Part shown: positions 7,492-16,802 of the stretch, piece by piece
Position numbering within the stretch: the stretch's first letter is position 1
How the letters are laid out: each line of letters starts with the position of its first letter
Virus record (IMG/VR): IMGVR_UViG_3300021339_000008
Span: 1-53,951 of that record
Strand: one strand, 5' to 3'
Length of the DNA: 53,951 nucleotides
Origin: a virus
Translations under genes and position numbers: made by a program
The notes under the pieces: generated by a model
Database searches by the model: none
Told to the model about the DNA's origin: nothing
The model's input: only the letters and a program-made list of their open reading frames with translations

Positions 7492-9432
7492 ATGGCCAAT
7501 GTCGTCGAGATCGTCGTCAAGTCCAAGGACCAGTCCGGTCCTGGGCTGGCTTCTGGCGAACGGAATCTCGACGCATTCGCGAAGACCGGGGTCAAGGCCG
7601 GTGACGCGGTCGCCGGGTCGATGGAGAAGATGGCCGACAAGGTCACCGTCGCGCAGAAGCGAGTGTCTGCGGCGCTCGACGCGGAGGCGGAGTCGCTGGC
7701 CGAGGTGATGCGCGCCTCGGACCAGGTCGACTTCGAGCGGATCAGCGGTGACACCGACAAGCTGACCGCCGCGCAGAAGCGCCTAGACGAGGCGTTGCGG
7801 AAGCAGGCCAAGGCCAGCAAGGACGCGGAGAGCGCCGCGGCGTCACTCGGCCAGGCGCAGGCTCAGGCCGCGAAGGCCGCCGACAAGGCGGCGGCCGACG
7901 CCGGCAAGAAGCCGTTCCTGGAACTCGGGGGGAAGAAGTTCTCCGAGTCGATGGTGGCTGGTATCGCGGCTGGCGGTCCGCTGGTCGCCGCGGTTGGGGC
8001 GGCGGTCGGCGCTGCGGGTGCGGGTGCGGTGGTCACCGGGTTCGGTGCGGGTATCGCCGGGCTCGGTCTGACGATCGCGGCGAACTCGGGCCCGGTCAAG
8101 GGTTCCATTGAGAAGTTCAAGGCCGAGATCGGCGCGGATATGTCGCGCATTTCGGCGCCGTTTCAGCAGACGTGGGCGGTCATTCTCGATCAGGGCGAGA
8201 AGACGTTCGACAAGTTCAGGCCCGCCCTGGAGAAGTCGATGGGTGATCTGGCGCCGGTGATGTCTCGGTTTGTGGCTCGGCTTGGTCAGGGGTTCGCGCA
8301 GTTGGTGCCGGCGATCGCGCCGATCACCCGGGCCTTTTCGAAGGTGCTGGACGATTTGGGTCCGCGGATGCCGCAGGTCATCGGCGGGATCGAGAAGTCC
8401 CTTACCCGGTTGGCGTCGTCGATCGAGCGGAACCCGCAGGCGTTCGGCGATTTCATCAGCATTGTCGGTAAGGCGATTGAGCTTGTGCTCAATTTCGGGA
8501 TGGCCGTCAATGAGGCAAACGCGATTGTTCACAAGGCGTGGGACTTCGTCACGCTGAAGCAATTCCGGGGTGAGGCAGAGGGCGCCACGGGTGCGGTCGA
8601 GGGGCTCGACGGGGCGCAGCTGAAGGCGAAGCAGTCCGCGGCCGACATGGCCGAGGCCGAGCGGGCCGCGAAGGACGCCGCCGCGGCGCTGGCTGACGCG
8701 ATCCGCGACCTGACCGACGCCACCTACGCCAACATCGGCGGCGAACTCGCACGCAAGGCCGCGGTCGACGCCAGCGACGAAGCCCTCAAGACCTACACCG
8801 AGGCGGTCCGCGACCACGGGGCGAAATCCGAGGAAGCGTCGGACGCGCTGCTCGGCGTGGAGCAGGCCGCGTTGGCGGTGGCCGAGGCGACGTACAACGC
8901 CGCGCTGGCGCAACAGACGGCATCCGGGCAGGCACAGAACTCCGTCGCCGCGCAGACCGCTGCTCGCGACGCCCTGATGAACATGGCCGCGCACGCCAAG
9001 GGGCCGGCGCGCGACGCGATCCTGGCGCAGGCCGACGCCGTGCAGCAGTTGATCAACAAGCTGAACGCCGTCAACCGCACCTTCAACGCCAAGGTGATGA
9101 TCAGCTATCAGGGCACCGTCCCACAGGGGTTCCAGGCGGCGTCCGGCCGGACCGGCCTCGCCCACGGCGGCATCACCGGCGCGGCGGGCGGTGGCCCCCG
9201 CTCCCGGCAGACCCTCGTCGGTGAGCACGGCCCCGAGATCGTCGACCTCGCACCCGGGTCCACCGTCCACACCGCGGGTGAGACGCAGCGGATGCTCAGC
9301 CAGGGCGGCACCGGCGGCTTCACCCTGACCGAGCTGGTGCTGCCGCGCGGCAGCATCGAGGCCCTGCTCGTCGAGATCCTGCAGAAGGCCATCCAGGACC
9401 GCGGCGGCATGGGGCGGGTGTTCGTCGCATGA
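7492..9432 (+). CDS. Tape measure protein
   Basis: A 646-aa protein that sets tail length; by the usual rule of about 0.15 nm per residue it predicts a tail near 100 nm. It has long Ala/Lys/Glu-rich coiled coil at the N-terminus (to about residue 150), a Gly/Ala-rich hydrophobic segment (about 158-200) likely to cross the host membrane, and a second helical region after a block with different codon choice. The C-terminus has GLAHGGITGAAGGG and VGEHGPEIVDLAPG, a motif seen at the ends of many tape measures. It is short for this family. The stop overlaps the next ATG. Confidence 0.85.
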   Translation: MANVVEIVVKSKDQSGPGLASGERNLDAFAKTGVKAGDAVAGSMEKMADKVTVAQKRVSAALDAEAESLAEVMRASDQVDFERISGDTDKLTAAQKRLDEALRKQAKASKDAESAAASLGQAQAQAAKAADKAAADAGKKPFLELGGKKFSESMVAGIAAGGPLVAAVGAAVGAAGAGAVVTGFGAGIAGLGLTIAANSGPVKGSIEKFKAEIGADMSRISAPFQQTWAVILDQGEKTFDKFRPALEKSMGDLAPVMSRFVARLGQGFAQLVPAIAPITRAFSKVLDDLGPRMPQVIGGIEKSLTRLASSIERNPQAFGDFISIVGKAIELVLNFGMAVNEANAIVHKAWDFVTLKQFRGEAEGATGAVEGLDGAQLKAKQSAADMAEAERAAKDAAAALADAIRDLTDATYANIGGELARKAAVDASDEALKTYTEAVRDHGAKSEEASDALLGVEQAALAVAEATYNAALAQQTASGQAQNSVAAQTAARDALMNMAAHAKGPARDAILAQADAVQQLINKLNAVNRTFNAKVMISYQGTVPQGFQAASGRTGLAHGGITGAAGGGPRSRQTLVGEHGPEIVDLAPGSTVHTAGETQRMLSQGGTGGFTLTELVLPRGSIEALLVEILQKAIQDRGGMGRVFVA

Positions 9433-12400
9433 CCACCTTCCCTCAGTTCCCCCGCGACCTCGACGCGGAGCTGTTCGTCCCCGGCACCGGGTGGGTGCCG
9501 CTCGGTGCCTACCCGCTGCAACGGGGGTCGTTCCGGCTGGAACGCGGTCTCGGGTCCAACGCGACCGCCGTGGTGCGGGGCACGGTGTCCGGCGAGTTGA
9601 ACAACCGCGACGGCCGCTTCAGTCCACGGAACCCGCGTGGCCCGTACTACGGCAAGCTCGGCGTCTACACCCCGTTCTACCTGGGTACGCGAGTCATCGA
9701 GGACGCGTTCGCCCGCACCTCGGCGTCGTCCTGGGGCAGCACCCCAGCCGGGCTCGCGTACACCACCCTCAGCGCCGGCGGCACCATCGCCGCGGCGGAC
9801 TACAACGTCGCCGCCGGCGTGGGCACCCACTCGGTGCCGGCCGCGGTGGCGTCCCGCGCCACCTACCTCGCGGGCCACGTGTACCGCGACGTCGACGTGA
9901 CGGTCGACGTCAGCCTGCCGTTCACCAACGTCACCGGCGGGTCGATCACCCTCGGGGTGATGCTCCGCGGCAAGTCCACCTCCGAGTACTACCTCGCGAC
10001 CGCCACCATCACCACCGCCGAGGCCATCGAACTCGGCTGGGAACACTCCACCGAGGGCCCCATCAGCGGCGCCACGGCCGTCACCGGCCTCACCCATGCC
10101 ACCGCCCAGACGCTGCGCCTGCGGGTCCTGCTCGAGGGGCAGACCCTGCGGATGAAGGCGTGGCCGGCCAGCGGCGCCCAGCCGTACGCGTGGCCCCTGG
10201 TGTGGTCCAACGTGGTCGCCGGGGCCGACATCCAGGTGAGCGGGTTCGGCTGGGTCGGGCTGATGGCCCGCGTCGACGCCGGCAACTCCAACGCGAAGCC
10301 GGTCATCGCGTCGTGGGACAACCTGGTCGTCAGGGTGCCGGAGGGCGCCGGGGAGATCACCGAACTACCCGTCGAGTGGGACAAGTCCGGCACCGACGTG
10401 TGGACCCCGTTCGTCGCGTCGGGGGTGCTGCAGCGGCTGGCCGCCGGCACCGGGGTGCTGGAGTCGGCGCCGCGGCGGTTCATCCCCACCAATGGGGCCC
10501 CGGTCGGCTACTGGCCCCTCGAGGGCGCCGAGCTCGCCGACGCGCTGCGACCGGTCGTGGGTACGCCACCGGCGGTGCTCGCCAGCTCCCTCAACTCGTC
10601 GGCGCACTTCGGCAAGGGCCAGTTGGCTTCGTGGCTGTCGCCGGTGTGCGCCCTGTTCGGCAACGACAGCGTCACCGTCAAGGTCACCATGCCCACCGCG
10701 TGGGCGACGACCGACGGGTGGCGTGTCGAGTTCGCCCGCCGCGGCGGGCGCGGCTCCGACACCACCCTCGTCATCCGCGGTGTGGCGGACGTGTGGACGT
10801 GCACGTTCCGGCCCGCGGTCGGCGACGTCGTGGTGCAGCCCCCGACAGGCGGGTCCACGTCGATCGGTGTCGAGGCCCTCTACGACGACGCCGTCCACCA
10901 GATCATGTTCTCCGCGCACCAGGTCGGCGCCGACGTCGTGTGGACGATCGACCTCGACTACGACGCCGCGGGCAGCGGCGCCACCCTCGGCGCCCACACC
11001 CTGCAGGGCGTCACCTCGGTCACCCTCGGAGACCCGACCGTCCACTCCGAGCCGTACGCCGTCGGTCACCTCGCGATCGCACCGGAGGCGTTCGTCGCGT
11101 CGACGGACTCGTGGCACGCCCTCACCGGGTTCCGGGGTGAGAAGGCGGGGTGGCGGTTCGCCCGGCTGTGCGACGAGCTCGGTATCGGCCGCAACCTCCT
11201 CGGCCACCCCGAGGACACCCAGCCGATGGGGCCGCAACGCGCCGGGCAGAAGGGCATCGTGCTGCTCGAGGAATGCACGGTGTCGGGGTCGATGGGTGAG
11301 ACCCGCGGCCTGAGCGGACTGTGGTTCCGCACGCTGCGGGACCGGTACAACGACGACCCGACCCTGACCCTGGACTACGCGCAGGGCGAGTTCGACGAGT
11401 TCAAGCCGGTCGACGAGGCGAGCGTCCTGGCCAACAAGGTCACCGCCTCCCGGACCGACGGCGGCACCGCCACCTCCGAGCTCACCACCGGCCGCCTGTC
11501 GACGCTGGCACCGGAGGACGGCGGCGCCGGCGAGGTCGCCACCACGGTGCCCGCCCCGGTGGCCACCGACAAGCAGCTGCCGCATATCGCCGGGTGGGCC
11601 CGCCGCCTCAGCACCGTCGACGAGTCCCGGTACCGGATCGGCCTGCAGCTGGGCAACGACCGGTACCAGACCGCGTCGGGGGCGCAGGCCCGCGCCGCCG
11701 CGGCGCAGGCCCTGACCGTCGACGACGTGCTGGCCGTGCTCAACCCGAAGGACGTGCTGGCGCCGGACACGATCCGGCAGGTGCTGCGCGGGGTGACCGT
11801 CGACCTGTGCCGGTACCGGCACGAGCTCGCGATCAACACGGCACCGGCCAGCCCGTACGACGTGTTCACCGTGGAGGACCCGGTGCTCGGCCGCCTGCAC
11901 GCGAGCGGGTCGGTGCTGGCGGTGGCGATCGACGACAACGACACGGCGCTGTCGGTGGCGTCGCCGGCGCGGCGGCGGTGGGCGACCACCACGGAGCCGT
12001 ACGTGGCGCGGATCGGCGGCGAGGACATCACGGTCACGGCCTGCGCCGACGAGGTGATGTCAAGCATCGTCGCCGGGACGGTGGCGCACGGCAACAACGC
12101 GAGCGTCGCACCAGGCCTGCCGGCTGGCCACGTCAGCGGCAACACGCTGCTGTGTCTGGCGGCGATCCGCAACAGCGGCGCCGGGGTGCCGTCGGGCTGC
12201 TCGGCCAGCTCTGGTGCCTACACCCGGCTGCCCGTGTTCGAGGCGGCGAGCAACGTCCAGCTGTTCGCGAAGATCGACAACGGGGCGGAGACGACCCCGA
12301 CCGTCACGTTCACGGGCGGCGTGGCCAACGCCGACACGTCGGCCCAGATCATCAAGATCGCGGGCGCCGTCTACGACGTCGACGAACTGCTCGTCCGCTC

Positions 12401-12794
12401 GGCCAGCGCCCTCAACGCGGCCGCCCAGAACATCGCGTTCCCCGGGCTGACCGTGAAACTCCCCAACTGCCTGATCATCTACGTCGGCTGGAAAGCCGAC
12501 GACTGGACCAGCGTCGCCGCGCTGGCCGGCGCCACCGAGATCGGCGAACCCGACACCACCACCGGTGATGACCAGGGCATCGTCTGGGACTACGTCCCTC
12601 AGACCCTCGCCGCGCACATCCCCACCGGCGAATTCGTCGTCACCGGCGGCGCGAGCGCGATCTCCCGCGGGGCCGTGCTGGCGCTGCGCTGCGACCGGCA
12701 GGCCTGGACCGTCACCCGCGGCACCGCGTGGGCCGGCGCCCACTCCGTCGGCGACCCCGTCCGGCTCGCCTCAACCCATGCCCTCGGACAGTAG
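9429..12794 (+). CDS. Baseplate/minor tail protein (1121 aa)
   Basis: The largest protein of the window, directly after the tape measure, in the slot of distal-tail and tail-lysin proteins. It begins with a distal-tail-like segment (GSNATAVVRGTVSGELNNRDGR). About residues 90-320 look like a LamG/concanavalin-type jelly roll, and a second one covers about 390-570. A hub-like middle with GWRFARLCDELGIG and RDRYNDDPTLTLDYAQGE follows, then a C-terminal beta domain from about 880. Jelly-roll domains suggest glycan contact with the host wall (inference). No peptidase motif was recognised. Confidence 0.75.
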   Translation: MTTFPQFPRDLDAELFVPGTGWVPLGAYPLQRGSFRLERGLGSNATAVVRGTVSGELNNRDGRFSPRNPRGPYYGKLGVYTPFYLGTRVIEDAFARTSASSWGSTPAGLAYTTLSAGGTIAAADYNVAAGVGTHSVPAAVASRATYLAGHVYRDVDVTVDVSLPFTNVTGGSITLGVMLRGKSTSEYYLATATITTAEAIELGWEHSTEGPISGATAVTGLTHATAQTLRLRVLLEGQTLRMKAWPASGAQPYAWPLVWSNVVAGADIQVSGFGWVGLMARVDAGNSNAKPVIASWDNLVVRVPEGAGEITELPVEWDKSGTDVWTPFVASGVLQRLAAGTGVLESAPRRFIPTNGAPVGYWPLEGAELADALRPVVGTPPAVLASSLNSSAHFGKGQLASWLSPVCALFGNDSVTVKVTMPTAWATTDGWRVEFARRGGRGSDTTLVIRGVADVWTCTFRPAVGDVVVQPPTGGSTSIGVEALYDDAVHQIMFSAHQVGADVVWTIDLDYDAAGSGATLGAHTLQGVTSVTLGDPTVHSEPYAVGHLAIAPEAFVASTDSWHALTGFRGEKAGWRFARLCDELGIGRNLLGHPEDTQPMGPQRAGQKGIVLLEECTVSGSMGETRGLSGLWFRTLRDRYNDDPTLTLDYAQGEFDEFKPVDEASVLANKVTASRTDGGTATSELTTGRLSTLAPEDGGAGEVATTVPAPVATDKQLPHIAGWARRLSTVDESRYRIGLQLGNDRYQTASGAQARAAAAQALTVDDVLAVLNPKDVLAPDTIRQVLRGVTVDLCRYRHELAINTAPASPYDVFTVEDPVLGRLHASGSVLAVAIDDNDTALSVASPARRRWATTTEPYVARIGGEDITVTACADEVMSSIVAGTVAHGNNASVAPGLPAGHVSGNTLLCLAAIRNSGAGVPSGCSASSGAYTRLPVFEAASNVQLFAKIDNGAETTPTVTFTGGVANADTSAQIIKIAGAVYDVDELLVRSASALNAAAQNIAFPGLTVKLPNCLIIYVGWKADDWTSVAALAGATEIGEPDTTTGDDQGIVWDYVPQTLAAHIPTGEFVVTGGASAISRGAVLALRCDRQAWTVTRGTAWAGAHSVGDPVRLASTHALGQ

Positions 12795-12803
12795 GAGCCA
12801 CCG

Positions 12804-13319
12804 GTGACGTTCCCTGCGGGCCTGGAGATGACCGGCGACGAGCTCGATCTCGCCGTCGAGAAGCTCATCGCGCGCGGCCGCCGCACTACCCCGTCGACGG
12901 CGTCGACCGGCTCCACCGTGGCCGTGCTGCGCCTGGACGACATCCCCATCGAGGGCGGCTACGCGTACGCCATCCGCTGCCCCGGTCTCGGGGTCCGGTC
13001 GACGGTGGCGGCCGACCTCGTGCAGTGCCTCATCCGCTACACCACCGACGGCTCCACCCCGACCACGTCGTCGCCGATCCTGCAGGGGTCGATCGTCCTG
13101 AAGGCGGTGCCCGGCGGCAGCACCGCCGTGTCGCTCGACCTCGACGTCGAGTACTACCCGGCGCCGGGCGGCACGGAGCAGCTGTCCCTGCTGCTGTGCG
13201 TGATCCGCCTCGGCGGCACCGGCTCGTGCTCGATCTTCGCCGACGGCTCCGGCTACGTCATCGACCTGCGGGTCTACAACATGGGGCCCGACGTGGGCGA
13301 CACCGGGACCGACCTGTGA
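12804..13319 (+). CDS. Minor tail protein
   Basis: A 171-aa protein starting at GTG 12804, preceded by TAGGAG. The first 35 residues are helical; the rest is beta-rich, with paired Cys (RCPG, LLLCV, GSCSIF). Placed between the large baseplate protein and the SGNH hydrolase, it is probably a baseplate component. The family is not recognised, so the call rests on position. Confidence 0.6.
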   Translation: MTFPAGLEMTGDELDLAVEKLIARGRRTTPSTASTGSTVAVLRLDDIPIEGGYAYAIRCPGLGVRSTVAADLVQCLIRYTTDGSTPTTSSPILQGSIVLKAVPGGSTAVSLDLDVEYYPAPGGTEQLSLLLCVIRLGGTGSCSIFADGSGYVIDLRVYNMGPDVGDTGTDL

Positions 13320-13339
13320 CCAGCCCACGGAGGACGACC

Positions 13340-14047
13340 ATGACCCGAGTTCAGAGCCTCGCCGCACCACCCGCCGGCGGCACCGGGCCCGCCGTGGTGG
13401 AGGTGGCCGAGCCGACGACGTGGGCCGTGGACCGCGACGCCGGCACCGCCTCCCTCGTGGTGCTGGGCGACAGCATCAGCGTGGGCCCGCCGTTCGCGTC
13501 CTGGCCGAATGTGTGGCCGGGCAGGGTGTCCTGGGAGTGGCCGGTCACCAACCTGTCCCGTCACGGCGTCATGCCGGGCGACCTGGTCCCCAACGGGTGG
13601 TGCGGCAGCCGTGCCCCCTGGTACACGGACTGGGGCGCGGCCGTCATCGCGCAGGTCGGCCAGTCGCAACCCTCCGCCGTCATCATCGCCCTCGGAGCGG
13701 TCCCGTACGGGTTCATCGGCCAACACCCCGTCGACTTCGCGGCGAGCCTGCGCCGGGTCGTGGACAGCGTCCGCCAGGTGTCGCCGCGCAGCACCATCGT
13801 GCTGGTCCATACCCCCGGGTTCATCGCGGCGCACGGCCAGCACTGGATCTTCGTCGACTACGGCAGTCGGATGGCGGAGATCGTCGAGGAGACCCCGAAC
13901 TCGGCGTACGTCGACTTGGCCCGCGACCTGCCGTGGGCCAACACCGACACCAGCGGGGCGTTCACCGCCGACCACGTCCACCCCGGCCAGTCCGGCCACG
14001 TGATGATGGCCGTCGGGATCGTCGTCCGGCTGCGGTGGCTCTCATGA
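13340..14047 (+). CDS. SGNH/GDSL-type hydrolase in the tail region
   Basis: A 235-aa protein with GGAGG before ATG 13340. Block I is VLGDSISVGP with nucleophile Ser45; block V is DHVHP with the Asp211/His214 pair; block II is the Gly of SRHGVMPG. Block III is GAVPYG around residue 119, lacking the usual Asn of GxND. Such esterases remove acyl groups from carbohydrates. In the tail cluster it could trim acetylated wall polymers or capsule during adsorption (inference). There is no signal peptide, consistent with a virion enzyme. Confidence 0.75.
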   Translation: MTRVQSLAAPPAGGTGPAVVEVAEPTTWAVDRDAGTASLVVLGDSISVGPPFASWPNVWPGRVSWEWPVTNLSRHGVMPGDLVPNGWCGSRAPWYTDWGAAVIAQVGQSQPSAVIIALGAVPYGFIGQHPVDFAASLRRVVDSVRQVSPRSTIVLVHTPGFIAAHGQHWIFVDYGSRMAEIVEETPNSAYVDLARDLPWANTDTSGAFTADHVHPGQSGHVMMAVGIVVRLRWLS

Positions 14048-14403
14048 GCGAAACGGAACCGGGGGCCTACGACCGCGGTGTCATCGCGGGCGCGATCGAG
14101 GCCAGACTCGCCGGCCACGACCGGCACTTCGACTCGATCAACGGCTCGCTCGCGCGGATCGCCGACGAACTGCGCGGTCTCGCGGACCAGTTGCACACCC
14201 TGTCGTTGGCCGTGCAGTTGCTGGGCACGCAGGCGGTAGCCCGTGACGCCACCGTCGTCACCACCGCGGCGGCGTTGAAGGACGCCGACGAGGCCCGTCG
14301 CAACGTCAGCGAGCGTGGCTGGTCGCCGTGGGCCAGGGGCCTCGCCGTGCTGGCCGCTGCCGTGGGGGTGGTCGGCCTGTTCCTCATCCTGCGTGGCCCG
14401 TGA
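14044..14403 (+). CDS. Membrane-anchored coiled-coil protein
   Basis: A 119-aa protein starting in the ATGA overlap with the SGNH gene. The N-terminal 90 residues are helical and charged (SLARIADELRGLADQLHTLS), and the C-terminus has a transmembrane segment, GLAVLAAAVGVVGLFLIL, ending with GP. The topology, with a soluble helix and a C-terminal anchor, resembles small proteins near phage lysis cassettes. The specific role is unknown. Confidence 0.65.
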   Translation: MSETEPGAYDRGVIAGAIEARLAGHDRHFDSINGSLARIADELRGLADQLHTLSLAVQLLGTQAVARDATVVTTAAALKDADEARRNVSERGWSPWARGLAVLAAAVGVVGLFLILRGP

Positions 14404-14472
14404 TGACCACCGCCGCCCAGCCCGGACACCAGACCTGCCGTACTCCCTCCCCGGACCCCGGAGGTTCCCGCA

Positions 14473-14781
14473 GTGGACGTAGCCAGTCTGCTGCCATCCC
14501 TGGACACCCTCGCCCAGGGTGGCCTGCTCGCCGGGCTGCTCGGCCTCGTGCTGCGGGTGATGTACGTGGAGCGGCGGGAGCACCGCGAGGAGAGCGCCAC
14601 CTACCGGGCGCGGATCGTCGAGCTGGAGGACCACGCGCGCACCCGGATCCGAGAGCACGAGGCCGAGGTCGACGCCGAACGGGACAAGCGCCGGGCGGCC
14701 GAGGACGTCGCGGCCCTGGCCGAGCGCACCGCGCTGGCCGCTGACCGACTGCGAGACGCGATCAAGCGGGAGACGGAATGA
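14473..14781 (+). CDS. Small membrane protein with long helix (DUF2746-like)
   Basis: A 102-aa protein, start at GTG 14473 with CGGAGG upstream. One transmembrane segment near residues 13-30 (LAQGGLLAGLLGLVLRVMYV) is followed by about 70 residues of charged coiled coil. This layout matches DUF2746-like proteins near actinophage holins. A role in lysis or membrane anchoring is possible but not shown. It overlaps the next gene by ATGA. Confidence 0.6.
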   Translation: MDVASLLPSLDTLAQGGLLAGLLGLVLRVMYVERREHREESATYRARIVELEDHARTRIREHEAEVDAERDKRRAAEDVAALAERTALAADRLRDAIKRETE

Positions 14782-15494
14782 CCACAGGACGGCACCAGGC
14801 ACCGACCCGGCGTGACCTATGGGTCTTCGCGTTGGTTGTGGCGCTCGCGATCGTCGGCGGGTCGGTGTTGATCGACAAGGACTCGGAGGCGGACCGCGCC
14901 GACACCGCCGACAGCCGCGCCGACGTGGCCGTGGAGCAGCGTGACACCGCGGTGGCGCAGGCCAAGGGCCTCGGCCAGCAGATCACCGACGCGTGCACCG
15001 CCGACGGCGGCCTGGCCGCCCAGATCGCGGACCTGTGCGCCCGCGCGCAGCGGGTGGTGGACCAGCCGGAGCCGGACCGCATCGACACCGACGCGCTCGC
15101 CAGCCTCGTCACCGCGCGGGTGCTGGCCACGATTCCCCGGCCGCGGGACGGCCGCGACGGGGCGACACCGCCGTGCGCACTGCTGCCGCCGTTCTGCGCG
15201 GGCACCGACGGCACCGACGGCGAGGACGGCAGCGACGGACGCAACGGCCAGGACGGCGCCGACGGCCGCGGTATCGCCGCGACCGAGGTCCGCGACGGTC
15301 GCCTGTTCATCACCTACACCGACGGCGAACAGGTCGACGCCGGCCCGGTGCCACCGGGCGCGGACGGCCGCGGGATCACTCGCGCGGAGGTCGTCGACTG
15401 CCGACTGATCGTGACCTACACCGACGGGGCCACGCAGGACGCCGGCCAGGTGTGCGACCCCAACCCTGCCCCGCTGCCCCTGTTAGGAGGCTGA
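14778..15494 (+). CDS. Membrane-anchored collagen-like protein
   Basis: A 238-aa protein. An N-terminal membrane anchor (LWVFALVVALAIVGGSVLI, about 13-33) is followed by helix, then a collagen-like stretch of Gly-x-Asp triplets near residues 146-165 (GTDGTDGEDGSDGRNGQDG) and a C-terminal region with two related units, RDGRLFITYTDGEQ and VDCRLIVTYTDGAT. Four or more Cys follow the anchor. Collagen-like repeats in phages occur in fibres; here the anchor points to an envelope protein made with the lysis genes (inference). Confidence 0.65.
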   Translation: MTTGRHQAPTRRDLWVFALVVALAIVGGSVLIDKDSEADRADTADSRADVAVEQRDTAVAQAKGLGQQITDACTADGGLAAQIADLCARAQRVVDQPEPDRIDTDALASLVTARVLATIPRPRDGRDGATPPCALLPPFCAGTDGTDGEDGSDGRNGQDGADGRGIAATEVRDGRLFITYTDGEQVDAGPVPPGADGRGITRAEVVDCRLIVTYTDGATQDAGQVCDPNPAPLPLLGG

Positions 15495-15496
15495 CG

Positions 15497-16393
15497 ATGA
15501 CGACCCTTCGCATCATCTCGCGCGCCGAGTGGGGTGCCCGGTACGACAACGGCGGCGGCCCGGCGCCGATCCCGGCGTCGGAGTGCTGGCTGCACCACTC
15601 CGTCACCGGCGCGCCCGGCGTCGACGCGACGTTCGAGCAGGACGTCGCCGCGATCCTGGCGTTGGAGCGGATCGGCGAGGACCGCTTCGGGCAGGGCATG
15701 TCGTACACGTGGCCGATCTGCCCGTCGGGCCGGATCTTCGAAGGCCACGGTGTCGGTCGGCTGGGCGCGCACACCGGCGGCCGCAACGGCGTGGCCCGGG
15801 CCATCTGCTTCGTCGGCAACTACGAGACCAGCCGACCCTCGACCGCCCAGATCCGCTCGGCGGCGTGGCTGCTCCAGCACGGCCGCGATCGGGAGTGGCT
15901 CCGCGTGGCCGCGCTGCGCGGTGGCCACCGGGACGTGCTGCGGCTGACCGGCGACTCCATCGCCACCGACTGCCCCGGCGCGCACGCCTACACGCGCATC
16001 GGCGACATCAACCGGCTCGCCGCCGGACCACCCATCGACATGGAGGACGACATGCCCCTGACCAAAGAAGACGCACTGCTGGTGGCGCAGACCGTCTGGG
16101 GGACGCAGTTCCCCGGCGGCCACGCCCAGGCCCACCTCACCGTGACCAACGCGAACAGCTGGGAGATCAAGACCCAGCTGGCCGCGCTCGACGGCACGCT
16201 GGACCAGCGGGACGCGGCCCTGCTCGCGGCCATCCGCGCGGACGGCGAGCAGGTCGACGTGCGCCAGCTCGCGGCCGCGCTCGCCCCGATGCTCCCGACC
16301 GGGACCGACCCCCACGAGCTGGCCGCGGCGATCGCCGACGAGCAGGACCGCCGGGCCCGCGACAGCGACCCGGCCACCGGGCCGGCCAGCTGA
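15497..16393 (+). CDS. Endolysin, N-acetylmuramoyl-L-alanine amidase
   Basis: A 298-aa protein with TAGGAGG before ATG 15497. The N-terminal 165 residues form an Amidase_2/PGRP-like domain. Zinc ligands in T7-lysozyme order are His33/34 (WLHHSVTG), His144 (GGHRDV) and Cys159 (ATDCPG); Tyr70 may be the catalytic Tyr. It cleaves the bond between muramic acid and the stem peptide. The remaining 130 residues are mainly helical and Ala-rich and may bind the wall. There is no signal peptide, so it should depend on the downstream holin. Confidence 0.85.
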   Translation: MTTLRIISRAEWGARYDNGGGPAPIPASECWLHHSVTGAPGVDATFEQDVAAILALERIGEDRFGQGMSYTWPICPSGRIFEGHGVGRLGAHTGGRNGVARAICFVGNYETSRPSTAQIRSAAWLLQHGRDREWLRVAALRGGHRDVLRLTGDSIATDCPGAHAYTRIGDINRLAAGPPIDMEDDMPLTKEDALLVAQTVWGTQFPGGHAQAHLTVTNANSWEIKTQLAALDGTLDQRDAALLAAIRADGEQVDVRQLAAALAPMLPTGTDPHELAAAIADEQDRRARDSDPATGPAS

Positions 16394-16486
16394 CCGAGTG
16401 GCCGCACCCACCACCCCGGCGGAGCCACCACCCCCGCCACCAGCCAAACCCAAGCCAGCCCCAGCCCGACCACCACGGAGGTAGTC

Positions 16487-16711
16487 ATGCCCGACCCCAC
16501 CGCCACCGGCTCAACCGCCACCGAACCCGTCGTCACCGCCGAGTCCATCCGCGTCGTCCTGGCCAGCGCCGTCGCGCTGGGCTGGGCCACCTGGGACGAG
16601 CCACGCATCATGGCCATCGCCACCGGCGCCGCCGTGCTCGTGTCCATCGGCGCCACCGTCTGGGCTCGCGCGAAGGTGACGCCGCTGGCCCGCCGCCACC
16701 TCGGCACCTGA
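16487..16711 (+). CDS. Holin
   Basis: A 74-aa protein with GGAGGT before the ATG. It has two hydrophobic segments (SIRVVLASAVALGWATW and IMAIATGAAVLVSIGATVWA) separated by a short charged turn, and a basic C-terminus (RRHLGT). This suits a class II-like phage holin next to the amidase. The 93 bases before it contain a proline-rich 28-codon frame (16398-16484) that I do not count as a gene. Confidence 0.75.
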   Translation: MPDPTATGSTATEPVVTAESIRVVLASAVALGWATWDEPRIMAIATGAAVLVSIGATVWARAKVTPLARRHLGT

Positions 16712-16745
16712 CCTCTGCAGAGGACGCCCGGCCACCCCCGACCGG

Positions 16746-16794
16746 GCACGACCGCCCCGCCCTGGCTACCTGCCGGGACGGGGCGGTGTCGTGC
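16746..16794. terminator. Bidirectional terminator between convergent genes
   Basis: GCACGACCGCCCCG pairs with CGGGGCGGTGTCGTGC, leaving a 2-base bulge and a loop of about 19 bases. It lies between the plus-strand holin stop (16711) and the minus-strand stop at 16803, so it can end both transcripts. Confidence 0.65.
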
Positions 16795-16802
16795 GCGCGG
16801 GG

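Noticed and set aside
7048-7500. Programmed frameshift for a tail assembly chaperone pair
   Set aside because: No slippery heptamer and no overlapping extension frame before the tape measure start was seen.
7843-9270. Long minus-strand open frame of 475 codons opposite the tape measure gene
   Set aside because: High GC opens antisense frames; the plus-strand frame has clear tape measure features and proper overlaps with its neighbours.
9491-11140. Long Arg-rich plus frame inside the baseplate gene
   Set aside because: The composition (Arg/Gly/Pro only) is that of an out-of-frame reading, and it lacks a start signal.
14403-14744. Frame starting at ATG 14403 after the coiled-coil gene
   Set aside because: It reads through the next gene in a shifted frame with Arg/Gly/Pro-rich sequence; the GTG 14473 gene has a good GGAGG site and a membrane segment.
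16398-16484. Proline-rich 28-codon frame between endolysin and holin
   Set aside because: It has no ribosome binding site and low-complexity sequence. It may be a remnant of an endolysin tail, but there is not enough to call a gene.
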